From contig JBCCGI010000062.1 of NCBI GenBank assembly GCA_039029355.1, forward strand, positions 1-47,696: 47,696 bases of DNA, given 5' to 3'. This document shows positions 14,743 to 25,489 of the stretch, in pieces. Numbering within the stretch: position 1 is the stretch's first letter; every line of letters begins with the position of its first letter. The translations under genes were made by a program, and so were the position numbers. This stretch comes from JBCCGI01 sp039029355. Its GTDB lineage: Bacteria > Planctomycetota > UBA1135 > GCA-002686595. The notes below the pieces were generated by a model. It had not been told where the DNA came from and ran no database searches. It saw only the letters and a list, made by a program, of their open reading frames with translations.

Positions 14743-17463
14743 TCAGTCGGCGACCTCGCTCCACTCCGCGGCCACCTCAAGCCACGGATGCGACGCGGGG
14801 AGCGCCGCCTCGAGGGCCGCCGAGCTCGACTTCAGGAGCTCGGCGGCTTCTTCGTGCTCGCCCGCCCCCCACAGCGCGCGGCCGAGCCGCAGGCGGACCC
14901 AGCTCCGCGCGACGCTCGGGCCGGGGAGCTTCGCGTCGAGCACCTCCAGCGCCTCGCGCGCGTGCCGGAGCTCGCTCTCGTGATCGCCGTCGCGCGCCGC
15001 CAGGTCCGCCAGCCCGACCCACGTCCAAGCCGCGCGCCACGAGCGCCTGCCCAGCCCGAACGCAACGGCGGAGGCGAGGCTCTCCCGCGCTCGCTCCAAC
15101 TCTCCCTGGGCCAGCCACGCGCGGCCGTCGGCGGTGTAGATGTCGGGCAGGTACCAGGGGTGCAGGTGCTTGCCGTTCGCGCGCACCCAGCGCCCGAAGA
15201 GCTTCGACGCCGCCTCGTGCACCTCGTCGTAGTGCCCGCCGTCGTACAGCACGCCGACGATGCGCGACTCCACCGTCGCCGGCGCATCGTGGTCCTGGCC
15301 CAGTGGGAGGTAGATCGCCAGGCTCACGCGGTAGGCCTCGACCGCCTCGTCGAACTTACCCAACATCGCCAGCAGCTTGGCGCGGTCGTACTGGGCGCTC
15401 GCACAGACGAAGCTCTCGGCGTCGGCCTCGCACACCAGCCGCACGGACGCTTCGGTGAGCTCGTCGGCGTACGACAGGTCGCCCAGCTCAGAGGCGACCG
15501 CCCCCAGCGAGCCCTTCGCGAGGCCGGTGTCGAGGTGGTTGTCCCCGAGCACCTCGAGTCGCAGATCGACCGCCTCGGACAGCATCTCGTACGCGCGCTC
15601 CAGGTTGCCCGCCTGGTACTCATAGGTGCCGCCGTTGAAGAGCACCGTGGCCAGGGTCGGGTGCGGACGGTCGAACAGCCGGCGCATCATGACGGTCGCC
15701 TCCCCCGCCAGCGCGCGCGCATCGTTGCGACGGCCCTGGGCACTGCGCGCCAGCGACAGGTTGTTGAGGCTGAGCACGAGCTCCTCGCTCGGCCCGAGGT
15801 GCTCGCGGCGGAGCTCGATCGCGCGCTCCAGACTCCGGGTGGCCTCGGCATAGTCCGCGTTGCGCTCCTGGATCAGGCCGAGCAGGTTCAGCGCGCCGGC
15901 GAGCGCCAGCGGCTCGCCGCGCCGCTCGCGCCCGGCCACGGCTTCCTCGGCGAGCGGCAGCGCGCGCTCCAGGTCGTTTCTGTCGTACAGGAGCTCGCCG
16001 AGATGCTCGATTGACGCGAGGGTCTCCTCGGCCCGGTCGCCGAGCAGCTGGCGGCGCGTCGCCAGCGCGTCGACCAGCAGCGGCTCCGCCACGTCGTAGC
16101 GACCGAGGCGGCTGTTCGTGCTGCCGATCCTGTCCTGCAGCGTGGCGCGAATCTCGGGGCGGTCGGAGAACTCGGTCTCGACCCGCTCCGCCGCCAGGTC
16201 CACAACCGCCGAGAAGTTGACCTCGCGCCCCTCGTTCGCCGGGTCGATCAGCCCCAGCAGCCAGGCGACGAAGTCGTTGACCTCCCGGGCCTTGGCCGCC
16301 TCGTCGCGCGCCGCGGCGGACTGCGCCGAGACCACCGCGAGGCCGACGATCAGCAGCAGGAACACGCCGGCGAGGGCTGCTACCGCGGCCGTGTGACGGC
16401 GCACGAAGAGGCGCGCCCGGTGCAGGGGGCCCGTGGCGCGGGCGAGCACCGGCAAGCCGCGCAGGTAGCGCTCGACATCGGCGGCCTGCTCCTCGACCGA
16501 GGAATAGCGCCCCACGACGTCGGGCTCCAACGCGTGCAGCACCACCGTGTCGAGGTCGCGGTCGATCCCGCCCCCAGGCGTCACGGCGCTCGGCGCCAGG
16601 GGCAGTCGCGGCTCGGTCGGCGGCGCGTCGAAGGGGGTACGCCCGGTCAGCAGCCGGTAGAGCAGCGCGCCCAGCGAGTACACGTCGGTCGCGGTCCCGA
16701 CCGGCTCCCCCGCGGCCTGCTCGGGGCTGGCGTACTCCGGCGTCATCCACGGCGCCGCGGCGCCCGCGGTCACGGTCGACGCCTGGCGGCCGGCGTGGAG
16801 GAGCTTGGCGATCCCGAAGTCGAGCAGCTTCGGCACGGGCTCGCCGCCGTCGTCGCCGTCGATCACCAGCACGTTCGCCGGCTTGATGTCGCGGTGGACG
16901 ACGAGGCGTTGGTGAGCGTGCGCGACCGCGCGGCACACCTTCACGAAGAGCGTCAGCCGCGCGCGCACGTCCAGCCCTTCCTCGTCGCAGTAGCGGTCGA
17001 TGGGGCGGCCGTGCACGTACTCCATCGCGAAGTACGGCCGGCCCGCGGAGGTCGACCCGCCATCCAGGATGCGGGCGATGTAGGGATGGTCGAGGGCCGC
17101 GAGCGCCTGGCGCTCCGCCAGGAAGCGCTGCACGATCTCGTCGGTGTCCATGCCGCGCTTCAGGACCTTGACCGCGGCCCGCTGCAGGAACTCGCCGTCC
17201 GTGCGAACCGCCAGGTGGACGGTCCCCATGCCGCCGCGGCCGAGCTCGGCGATCAGCCGGTAGGGCCCCACCGCTCGATCCTCGGCCAGCTCCCGCAGCA
17301 CCGCCGACGGCTCGTCGTGCGCCCCCAGCAGCGACCTCACCTCGTCGGCCAGCGCGTCGTCGCCGGCGGTCTCGCGCTCGATCAGCTCCGGACGCTCGGC
17401 GGCCGGAGCCTCGAGCGCCGCCAGGAAGATGCGGCGCACCTGCTCCCAGGTCGGCTCAGTCAT
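14743..17463 (-). CDS. Transmembrane Ser/Thr protein kinase with TPR-like C-terminus
   Basis: 906 aa PknB-type receptor kinase. A leading helical domain (1-65) resembles those of kinases paired with ECF43 sigma factors. The kinase domain has the Gly loop GRGGMG (75-80), Lys99 in AAVKV, HRD (190-192) in HRDIKPANV, DFG (215-217) and SPEQ, so it should be active. One transmembrane helix (about 359-380) follows. About 500 residues of tetratricopeptide-like helical pairs come next (for example 'LAGALNLLGLIQERNADYAEATRSLERAIELRREHLG'-type units), presumably outside the membrane or in the periplasm. The start overlaps the end of the upstream sigma gene by 8 nt, indicating translational coupling. The sensed signal and targets are unknown. 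Confidence 0.92.
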   Translation of the reverse strand: MTEPTWEQVRRIFLAALEAPAAERPELIERETAGDDALADEVRSLLGAHDEPSAVLRELAEDRAVGPYRLIAELGRGGMGTVHLAVRTDGEFLQRAAVKVLKRGMDTDEIVQRFLAERQALAALDHPYIARILDGGSTSAGRPYFAMEYVHGRPIDRYCDEEGLDVRARLTLFVKVCRAVAHAHQRLVVHRDIKPANVLVIDGDDGGEPVPKLLDFGIAKLLHAGRQASTVTAGAAAPWMTPEYASPEQAAGEPVGTATDVYSLGALLYRLLTGRTPFDAPPTEPRLPLAPSAVTPGGGIDRDLDTVVLHALEPDVVGRYSSVEEQAADVERYLRGLPVLARATGPLHRARLFVRRHTAAVAALAGVFLLLIVGLAVVSAQSAAARDEAAKAREVNDFVAWLLGLIDPANEGREVNFSAVVDLAAERVETEFSDRPEIRATLQDRIGSTNSRLGRYDVAEPLLVDALATRRQLLGDRAEETLASIEHLGELLYDRNDLERALPLAEEAVAGRERRGEPLALAGALNLLGLIQERNADYAEATRSLERAIELRREHLGPSEELVLSLNNLSLARSAQGRRNDARALAGEATVMMRRLFDRPHPTLATVLFNGGTYEYQAGNLERAYEMLSEAVDLRLEVLGDNHLDTGLAKGSLGAVASELGDLSYADELTEASVRLVCEADAESFVCASAQYDRAKLLAMLGKFDEAVEAYRVSLAIYLPLGQDHDAPATVESRIVGVLYDGGHYDEVHEAASKLFGRWVRANGKHLHPWYLPDIYTADGRAWLAQGELERARESLASAVAFGLGRRSWRAAWTWVGLADLAARDGDHESELRHAREALEVLDAKLPGPSVARSWVRLRLGRALWGAGEHEEAAELLKSSSAALEAALPASHPWLEVAAEWSEVAD

Positions 17464-17989
17464 CCCGCAAGGCGCGCTGCAGCCACGCGCGCGCGACGCT
17501 CCAGTCGCGCTTGGCCGTGGGAACGGAGACGTCCAGCTCGCCCGCGGCCTCCTCGAAGGTCAGGCCGCCGAAGAACCGCAGCTCGACCAGCCGCGCGGCG
17601 CGCGGGTCCACGCCCTCGAACTTCGAGAGCGCACCCTCGAGCGCCAGCAGATCGACGTCGCCTTGCTCGAGCGCGACCTGGGTGCCCTCGAGCACCTCGC
17701 GCCCCGCGTCCCGTCGCGCAGCGCGGCGCCGACGCTCGTGGTCGATCAGCACGCGTCGCATCATCCGCGCCGCGAGCGACAGGTAGTGCGCGCGGGGCAG
17801 CGTCGCGCTGGAGTCCTGGGACGAGAAGCGCAGGTACGCCTCGTGGACGAGCGCGGTCGGCGAGAGCGTGTGGGACGACCGCTCCGCCGCCATCACCCTC
17901 GCGGCGATCGCGCGCAGGTCGCGGTAGATCGTGGGCGTAAGCGCGTCGTCGCGCTCGGCGTCGGTTCGCGGGTCGTTCGGCTCAGACAA
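17456..17989 (-). CDS. ECF-type RNA polymerase sigma factor (ECF43-like)
   Basis: 177 aa. Region 2 includes TIYRDLRAIAARVMAAE and the signature HTLSPTALVHEAYLR. Region 4 includes ARLVELRFFGGLTFEEAAGELDVS, with a helix-turn-helix and an SVPTAKRDW recognition segment. This matches the planctomycete/acidobacterial sigma-70 group X6 (ECF43), which is known to be encoded beside Ser/Thr kinases and likely regulated by phosphorylation instead of an anti-sigma factor. None is present here. The frame opens with TTG and no good ribosome site is visible, so the start is tentative. Its stop lies inside the start of the kinase gene. Confidence 0.9.
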   Translation of the reverse strand: MSEPNDPRTDAERDDALTPTIYRDLRAIAARVMAAERSSHTLSPTALVHEAYLRFSSQDSSATLPRAHYLSLAARMMRRVLIDHERRRRAARRDAGREVLEGTQVALEQGDVDLLALEGALSKFEGVDPRAARLVELRFFGGLTFEEAAGELDVSVPTAKRDWSVARAWLQRALRDD

Positions 17990-18090
17990 GGCAGGAAGGC
18001 GTCCCAGATCCTAACCGCCCTCGATCAGGAGGAGGACAACGACCGGGCAACGCGGCGCCGCATCGCCCGGGGAGGTCGCCCGCCGCCGGT

Positions 18091-20229
<2,139 letters not shown>

Positions 20230-21366
20230 CTAGCCCTCGGCGAAAGCGGTGATCGTCATCGTCTGGTTATGGAGCTCGCACCTAGCTTCCGGCGTGAACG
20301 GCGAGATCTCGCCGTAGGAGTAGAAGCCCGTCAGCACGGCGCCGCCGCCCAGAACGTCGCGGACGGCCTCGACCTCCTCCTCGACGCGCTGCTTGAGCAC
20401 CATCTTGCGCCCAACGCAGCTGATCAGGATCGCGAGCTCGGCGCGGACGGATCCCAGCGCGCTGTACGTCGTCTTGGCCGCGCCCGCGGCGCCGTCCACC
20501 AACCGGTTGAAGTTGGCCTTCATCAGGCGCGCCTGGTCGCCCTCGGGGACGTCGCCGGCGAAGGTCAGGCTCTGCTCGTCCTCGTCCACGGCCAGGATGG
20601 TGCGTACGACCGGGATCTCGCTCTCGGAGGAGCGCACCGCGAGCGGGAACAGCAGCCCGGTCGCGGGCAAGCCGTCGGCGTGCTCGCCGAGGTACTCCTT
20701 GTAGAGCTGCAGGGCCGAGCGTCCGTCGAGCTCGTAGAGCACGTTGTCCTTCGAGCGGGTGATGACCCGCTCGGGGCCGAACGGGTCCCAGCCGCCGAGC
20801 GACGCGTAGCCGACCTGTAGGCCCGCGCCGTAGAGCCCGAGCGCCGCCACGGTGCCCGCCCGCGAGTCGTCGCCGGAGAGCACCAGCGTCTGCTCGAAGC
20901 GGTCGCCGTCGCCCGAGAGGCCGCCGGTGATCGTCACGCCGGGCGGGAGGCAGCCCGCGAGCCCGCTGACCAGGTCGCTGCCGTTCACGTCGAGCCCGTC
21001 CGAGAGCACGAACACGTGGCGCAGCCCATCGGGGTCGAGGGAGCGCCCGAGGCGCTCTCCGGTTTCGACGCTGCTCCCGTCTTCGCGCAGCGACACCTCG
21101 CGACCCACGACCGAGGCCTGTTCAAAGCGCACCGCGGTCGCCACCAGGCTGTCGTCGGTGACGCGCACGTCGCAGATCTCCCCCGCCGTGGAGCACCCGA
21201 TTAGGTGGGCGGACGGATACGCGCGACGCACCTCTTCCAGCAGCGCGTGGTCCGCCAAGGGAGCGCGCCCGCCGAAGACGAGCACGAGGTCGGCGGAGTC
21301 GAGGGGTTGCAGGGAGTCGGCGGTCCAACCGCTCTGGGCGGTCCACAGAGATTGGGTGAGTCTCAT
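20230..21366 (-). CDS. FIST domain sensory protein
   Basis: 378 aa from the ATG at 21366 (MRLTQSLWTAQSGW). A longer frame reaching 21498 would run to the edge of the terminator and is unlikely. The N-terminal FIST half contains IGCSTAGEI and VLSDGLDVNGSDLVSGL with TGGLSGDG. The C-terminal FIST half contains LYELDGRSALQLYKEYLG and ends GFYSYGEISPF followed by a Cys-containing strand. FIST domains are proposed small-ligand sensors, possibly for amino acids or related metabolites, upstream of kinases or methyl-accepting proteins. The next gene is a hybrid histidine kinase with no intergenic base, so the pair probably forms one signalling unit. No promoter was recognised. Confidence 0.9.
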   Translation of the reverse strand: MRLTQSLWTAQSGWTADSLQPLDSADLVLVFGGRAPLADHALLEEVRRAYPSAHLIGCSTAGEICDVRVTDDSLVATAVRFEQASVVGREVSLREDGSSVETGERLGRSLDPDGLRHVFVLSDGLDVNGSDLVSGLAGCLPPGVTITGGLSGDGDRFEQTLVLSGDDSRAGTVAALGLYGAGLQVGYASLGGWDPFGPERVITRSKDNVLYELDGRSALQLYKEYLGEHADGLPATGLLFPLAVRSSESEIPVVRTILAVDEDEQSLTFAGDVPEGDQARLMKANFNRLVDGAAGAAKTTYSALGSVRAELAILISCVGRKMVLKQRVEEEVEAVRDVLGGGAVLTGFYSYGEISPFTPEARCELHNQTMTITAFAEG

Positions 21367-21506
21367 CGGCTTGTCCGCGGTTCGGGAACGGAGGTCGCCG
21401 AAAGATCGACCCGCGGCGGCCCGCTTCTGAAGCCGACCCGTGGACGCGTCCCCATCCCTGACCCTTCCGACAGGTGCGATGGTGTGGACGAGCCTCAAAA
21501 GCAGAA

Positions 21507-21541
21507 GGGGCGGGCGGCCTCTCGGCCGCCCGCCCCTTTTT
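21507..21541. terminator. Bidirectional-looking terminator ending the ribosomal super-operon
   Basis: GGGGCGGGCGGCC pairs perfectly with its complement (13 bp) around a TCTC loop. T5 follows on the plus strand. On the minus strand, the direction of rplQ, a T-rich stretch (TTCTGCTTTT) follows. It separates rplQ from the FIST gene, which is transcribed in the same direction. Confidence 0.85.
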
Positions 21542-21559
21542 CGTTAGGCGCGTTGCCCG

Positions 21560-21961
21560 CTACTCGGCGGCAGCCTCCGCGCCGGCCTCCTCCTCGACGA
21601 CCGTGCGCTCGACGAACTCGATGACGGCCCGCTGGCCGTTGTCGCCGAGGCGCGGCTTGTTGAGACGCAGGATCCGGCAGTAGCCGCCCGGGCGTTCCTG
21701 GAAGCGCGGCCCGAGGACCGAGAAGAGCTTCTCGACCGCTTCCTTGTTGCGCAGGCGCGCGAAGGCCAGACGGCGGTGGTGAAGCGTCGGCTCCTTCGAG
21801 AGGGTCACGAGCTTCTCGACCATCGGCTTGAGGGTCTTGGCCTTCTGGATCGTGGTGATGATCCGTTCGTGCTCGATCAGCGAGGCCGCCATGTTCCGCA
21901 GCATCGCGGTGCGGTGGCTGGTCGTCCGTCCGAGCTTCTTTCCGGCTACCTTGTGTCGCAT
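21560..21961 (-). CDS. rplQ: 50S ribosomal protein L17
   Basis: 133 aa, last gene of the alpha operon. The conserved N-terminus MRHKVAGKKLGRTTSHRTAM is complete, as are the helix EHERIITTIQKAK and the strand GGYCRILRLNKPRLGDN. A Glu/Ala tail of about 12 residues is extra. It stops with TAG just before the operon terminator, which matters for judging the internal TAG in rpoC. Confidence 0.97.
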   Translation of the reverse strand: MRHKVAGKKLGRTTSHRTAMLRNMAASLIEHERIITTIQKAKTLKPMVEKLVTLSKEPTLHHRRLAFARLRNKEAVEKLFSVLGPRFQERPGGYCRILRLNKPRLGDNGQRAVIEFVERTVVEEEAGAEAAAE

Positions 21962-22000
21962 CGTACTGGAGGGTTGGGGGGCTTTCGGCGGTCGGAGGCG

Positions 22001-22996
22001 CTAGACAGCGACGCTCATGCCGAGGCTGAGACCCTTCTCGGCCAGGCGGGTCTTGATCTCCGTGAGACTGGTCTTGCCGAGGTTCTTGAGCTTCATCACC
22101 TCGCTCTCGGACATCGTCACGAGATCGCGGAGCGACTGAAGGTTGGCCGAGTCCAGGCAATTGCGCGCCCGCACGCTGAGCTCTAAATCGCTCAGCGGCC
22201 GGTCGAGCATCTTGCGCAGCTCGTCGTCCTCGCGGTTCTGCTGGTTGAACTCCGACTGGCTCGGGTCGCCCGCCATGGGCGCGCCGGGCTCATCGGTGCC
22301 GTACAGCACGAACGGGTTCAGGTGCTTGCGGTAGATCTTCGCGGCCTCGACCAGCGCCATGTCGGGCGTGATCGTGCCGTCGGTCCAGACCTCCAGAACG
22401 AGCCGGTCGAAGTTCGTGAACTTGCCGACCCGGGTCGCCTCGATCGCGTAGCGCACGCGGTGCACGGGCGAGTAGATCGAGTCGATCGGGATCATGCCGA
22501 GCTCGGCATCGTCGGAGCGGTTCTCCTCGGCGGGCACGTAGCCGCGCCCCTTGGAGATCTCCATCTCGATGTTGAGCTCGCGATCGAGCGTCAGGTTGGC
22601 GATGTGCAGCCCGGGGTTGACGACCTCGGCGTCGCCCTGGGTCTCGACGTCGGCGCCGGTCACGTCGCCCTTGCCGCTCTTGCGAATGCTGCAGCGGATC
22701 TTGTCGCGACCCGTGTAGCGGACGCGCAGCTTCTTGAGGTTGAGGATGATGTCGGTGACGTCCTCGTACACCCCTTCCAGGGACGCGAACTCATGTTCAG
22801 CGCCCTCGATCTTGACCGCGGTGACGGCCGTTCCCTCGATCGAGGACAAGAGGACGCGCCGCAGGCCGTTTCCAATCGTGTGCCCGAAACCGCGCTGGAA
22901 GGGCTCCACGAAGAAGCGGCCGTACTCCGACGTCAGCGTGTCGCCGTCGGGTTGGACCTTGCTCGGCAGCTCGAAATTGCGCCAGCGGATTCTCAT
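22001..22996 (-). CDS. rpoA: DNA-directed RNA polymerase subunit alpha
   Basis: 331 aa, normal length. The N-terminal dimerisation domain includes PFQRGFGHTIGNGLRRVLLSS, and a C-terminal domain follows a linker. In the C-terminal domain the DNA-contact residues corresponding to E. coli Arg265 and Asn268 are present (VRARNCL), followed by KNLGKTSLTEIK and GLSLGM. UP-element recognition should therefore work. It stops with TAG. It sits between rpsD and rplQ, the standard alpha-operon position. Confidence 0.98.
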   Translation of the reverse strand: MRIRWRNFELPSKVQPDGDTLTSEYGRFFVEPFQRGFGHTIGNGLRRVLLSSIEGTAVTAVKIEGAEHEFASLEGVYEDVTDIILNLKKLRVRYTGRDKIRCSIRKSGKGDVTGADVETQGDAEVVNPGLHIANLTLDRELNIEMEISKGRGYVPAEENRSDDAELGMIPIDSIYSPVHRVRYAIEATRVGKFTNFDRLVLEVWTDGTITPDMALVEAAKIYRKHLNPFVLYGTDEPGAPMAGDPSQSEFNQQNREDDELRKMLDRPLSDLELSVRARNCLDSANLQSLRDLVTMSESEVMKLKNLGKTSLTEIKTRLAEKGLSLGMSVAV

Positions 22997-23020
22997 AGCG
23001 GGATGGGGTCTCCTGCGTGC

Positions 23021-23647
23021 TTACTTGGAGCAGAGCTCGACCACGAGCTGCTCTTGGATCGGGTGCGGCACGTGATCGCGGCGCGGTACGCCAACGACCT
23101 CGGAAGTCTTCGCCTCACCGGTGACCGAGAGCCAGTCCGGCACCGACTGAGACTTGTTCACCTCGATGGCCTCAGAGACCATCTTCTGGGTCTTCTCGGC
23201 CATCTTGACCGTGACCTTGTCGCCCGGGCGGACCCGGTACGACGGGATGTCGACCCGGCGGCCATTCACCTCGAAGTGGCCGTGTAGGATCATCTGCCGG
23301 GCGTGGTTGCGCGAGAGCGAGAAGCCGCTCGCCAGCACCACGTTGTCGAGGCGACGCTCGAGCAGCGACAGCAGGTTCTCGCCCGTGTTGCCTTTCTTGC
23401 GCTCGGCCTCCTTGAAGTACAGCCGGAACTGGCGCTCGAGCACGCCGTAGATCCGCTTGAGCTTCTGCTTCTCACGCAGGTGCAGACCGTAGTCCGTCAC
23501 CTTGCTGCGCCGCTGGGCGTGCACGCCCGGCGGATAGTCGCGGCGGGAGAGAGCGCACTTGTCGGTGAAGCACCGCTGGCCCTTCAGGAAGAGCTTCATG
23601 CCCTCACGCCTGCAGAGCTTGCACTTGTTGCCGATGTATCGAGCCAT
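23021..23647 (-). CDS. rpsD: 30S ribosomal protein S4
   Basis: 208 aa primary 16S-binding protein. The N-terminus has the zinc-binding form with C9, C12 (CKLC), C26 and C31 (CFTDKC). The S4 RNA-binding domain follows (RLDNVVLASGFSLSRNHARQMILHGHFEVNG). S4 can act as operon repressor in other bacteria. A 24-nt gap separates it from rpoA. Confidence 0.98.
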   Translation of the reverse strand: MARYIGNKCKLCRREGMKLFLKGQRCFTDKCALSRRDYPPGVHAQRRSKVTDYGLHLREKQKLKRIYGVLERQFRLYFKEAERKKGNTGENLLSLLERRLDNVVLASGFSLSRNHARQMILHGHFEVNGRRVDIPSYRVRPGDKVTVKMAEKTQKMVSEAIEVNKSQSVPDWLSVTGEAKTSEVVGVPRRDHVPHPIQEQLVVELCSK

Positions 23648-23659
23648 ATTCGTCCTACC

Positions 23660-24040
23660 TCAGACGCGCCGGCGCTTGCGGGCCCGGCAACCGTTGTGCG
23701 GAAGCGGAGTCGTGTCCTGGATGGAGAGCACCTTGAGCCCGGCCTGCGCCAGCGCGCGGACCGCGGACTCGCGGCCCGAGCCGACGCCCTTGACGCGGAC
23801 GATGATCTCCTTCATGCCGTGGCGGATGGCCGCCGTGGCCGCGCGGTCGGCCGCGCGCTGGGCCGCGTAGGGCGTGCTCTTGCGCGTGCCCTTGAAGCCG
23901 ACGGTCCCGGCGGAGCCCCAGGAGACCACGTCGCCCGTAGGGCTCGCGATCGTCACGTGGGTGTTGTTGAAGGACGCCTTCACGTAGGCGATTCCCTTGG
24001 CGACGTTCTTCTTGACGGTGCGCTTGCTTGATTTGGCCAT
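23660..24040 (-). CDS. rpsK: 30S ribosomal protein S11
   Basis: 126 aa. It has the typical core VKASFNNTHVTIASPTGDV, AAQRAADRAATAAIRHGMKE and the C-terminus GCRARKRRRV. It forms the platform near the E-site. It lies between rpsM and rpsD with short spacers. Confidence 0.98.
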   Translation of the reverse strand: MAKSSKRTVKKNVAKGIAYVKASFNNTHVTIASPTGDVVSWGSAGTVGFKGTRKSTPYAAQRAADRAATAAIRHGMKEIIVRVKGVGSGRESAVRALAQAGLKVLSIQDTTPLPHNGCRARKRRRV

Positions 24041-24055
24041 CCGAACAGCTCTCGG

Positions 24056-24439
24056 TTACTTCATCCCCTTGACGGACTTCTTGCCCGCGACGGTCTTCTT
24101 AGGTCCCTTGCGCGAGCGGGCATTCGTCCGCGTGCGCTGACCCCGCACCGGCAGGCCGCGGCGATGCCGCATCCCGCGGTAGCAGGCGATGTCGCGCAGG
24201 CGCGAGATGTTGCCCGCCGTCTCGCGGCGCAGCTGACCTTCGACCGACTGGGTCTTCTGAATGTGCGACGCGAGACCGGTGAGCTGCTCCTCGCTGAGCT
24301 CGCGGGCCTTCATGGCCGGATCGAGGTTCAGCTCCGCGCAGACCCTCTGCGCCGTGGACCGCCCGATCCCGAAGATGTAGGTGAGCGAGACCTCCAGACG
24401 CTTGTTGTCGGGAATCTCGACTCCGATAAGACGCGGCAT
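24056..24439 (-). CDS. rpsM: 30S ribosomal protein S13
   Basis: 127 aa. PRLIGVEIPDNKRLEVSLTYIFGIG opens the protein and RHRRGLPVRGQRTRTNARSRKGPKKT closes it, the basic tail that reaches the P-site tRNA. It is complete, in the standard position after rpmJ. Confidence 0.98.
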   Translation of the reverse strand: MPRLIGVEIPDNKRLEVSLTYIFGIGRSTAQRVCAELNLDPAMKARELSEEQLTGLASHIQKTQSVEGQLRRETAGNISRLRDIACYRGMRHRRGLPVRGQRTRTNARSRKGPKKTVAGKKSVKGMK

Positions 24440-24461
24440 GGTTCTTGGCTCCGTGGTCGGG

Positions 24462-24581
24462 CTACTTGCCCTGACGTTGCTTGTGGGTCGGATCGGCCTT
24501 GCAGATGACGCGGATCACGCCCCTACGCTTCACGATCTTGCAGTGCATGCAGATGCGTCGAACGCTGCTTCTCACCTTCAT
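24462..24581 (-). CDS. rpmJ: 50S ribosomal protein L36
   Basis: 39 aa read directly from the minus strand: MKVRSSVRRICMHCKIVKRR, then GVIRVICKADPTHKQRQGK, ending in TAG. It is the zinc-binding form, with C11, C14, C27 and H33. Its ATG overlaps the stop of infA in an ATGA junction (24578-24581), so translation is coupled. It is slightly shorter or longer than common versions only by the C-terminal residues. Confidence 0.95.
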   Translation of the reverse strand: MKVRSSVRRICMHCKIVKRRGVIRVICKADPTHKQRQGK

Positions 24582-24817
24582 CGGTGGTCTCTTCTTCTAC
24601 GGTCACCGCGGTAAACGATCCGGCCCTTGGTCAGGTCGTACGGGGACATCTCGACGGTGATCTTGTCCCCGGGCAGGATCCGGATGTAGTGCATGCGCAT
24701 CTTCCCGCTGACGTGGGCCAAGATCTGGTGGCCGTTGTCCAGCTTGGCGCGGAAGCGCGCGTTCGGGAGGGCCTCCGTAACGATGGCCTCGACGACGATG
24801 GGCTCTTCTTTGGGCAT
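24578..24817 (-). CDS. infA: Translation initiation factor IF-1
   Basis: 79 aa OB-fold protein. IVVEAIVTEALPNARFRAKLDNGH, ILAHVSGKMRMHYIRILPGD and VEMSPYDLTKGRIVYR match the family closely. It blocks the A-site during initiation. A basic C-terminus (RGDRRRRDHR) follows. It sits 3 nt after adk and overlaps rpmJ by 4 nt. Confidence 0.97.
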   Translation of the reverse strand: MPKEEPIVVEAIVTEALPNARFRAKLDNGHQILAHVSGKMRMHYIRILPGDKITVEMSPYDLTKGRIVYRGDRRRRDHR

Positions 24818-24820
24818 CGC

Positions 24821-25489
24821 CTAGCGACCTCCTCCGTTTGCGCCGTTGAGGACGACGCTCTCGAGCTCGCGATAGACCTCGTCCGGAGTCCGATCTCCGT
24901 TGACGTTCACGAGGAGCCCAAGCTCCTCGTAGAACCGCGCCAGCGGCGCAGTCTGCTTGACGTAGACCTTCAGGCGCTCGCGGACGACGTCGGGAGCGTC
25001 GTCTTCGCGCTGGTACAGCGCGGCCTCGCCGCAGGCGTCGCAGACGCCCTCGGTCTTCGGCGGCTTGAAGCTCTTGTGGTGAATGTTGCCGCAGTTCTTG
25101 CAGAGCAGCCGGCCCGACGCGCGCTCGACGATCACATCATCGGGCACCAGGAGCTGGAGTGCCCTGGGCTCTACGCCGGGTCCCAGCTTGGACTGCAGCG
25201 CCTCGGCCTGCGGCAAGGTGCGCGGGAAGCCGTCCAGGATGTAGCCCTTCTCGCAGTCCGCCCGCGCGACGCGGTCGAACAGCATGTCTAGTACGAGCCC
25301 GTCGGGGACGAGCTCACCGCGGTTCATGAAGTCCTTGGCCTTCCGCCCGAGCTCGGTCTCGTCCGCGATGTTCTCGCGGAACAGATCCCCGGTGGAGACG
25401 TGCGGCAACGACGCGGACGCCGCAAGCCGCTTGGCCTGCGTGCCCTTGCCGGAGCCGGGAGCCCCCAGGAGGATCAGGACCGATTTCAA
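24821..25489 (-). CDS. adk: Adenylate kinase
   Basis: 222 aa, reversible ATP + AMP to 2 ADP. It has P-loop GAPGSGKGTQ (9-18), AMP site TGDLFREN, GFPRT and a LID domain with a four-cysteine zinc site (CKNC...CDAC). The long zinc-type lid is typical of Gram-positives and planctomycetes. Its start overlaps the end of secY by 4 nt, which is the usual secY-adk arrangement. Confidence 0.97.
   Translation of the reverse strand: MKSVLILLGAPGSGKGTQAKRLAASASLPHVSTGDLFRENIADETELGRKAKDFMNRGELVPDGLVLDMLFDRVARADCEKGYILDGFPRTLPQAEALQSKLGPGVEPRALQLLVPDDVIVERASGRLLCKNCGNIHHKSFKPPKTEGVCDACGEAALYQREDDAPDVVRERLKVYVKQTAPLARFYEELGLLVNVNGDRTPDEVYRELESVVLNGANGGGR

Noticed and set aside
10793..14780. Two ~700-aa minus-strand frames over the beta-helix genes
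   Set aside because: They are low-complexity Asp/Val/Arg shadows. The plus-strand frames have signal peptides, ribosome sites and a clear repeat fold.
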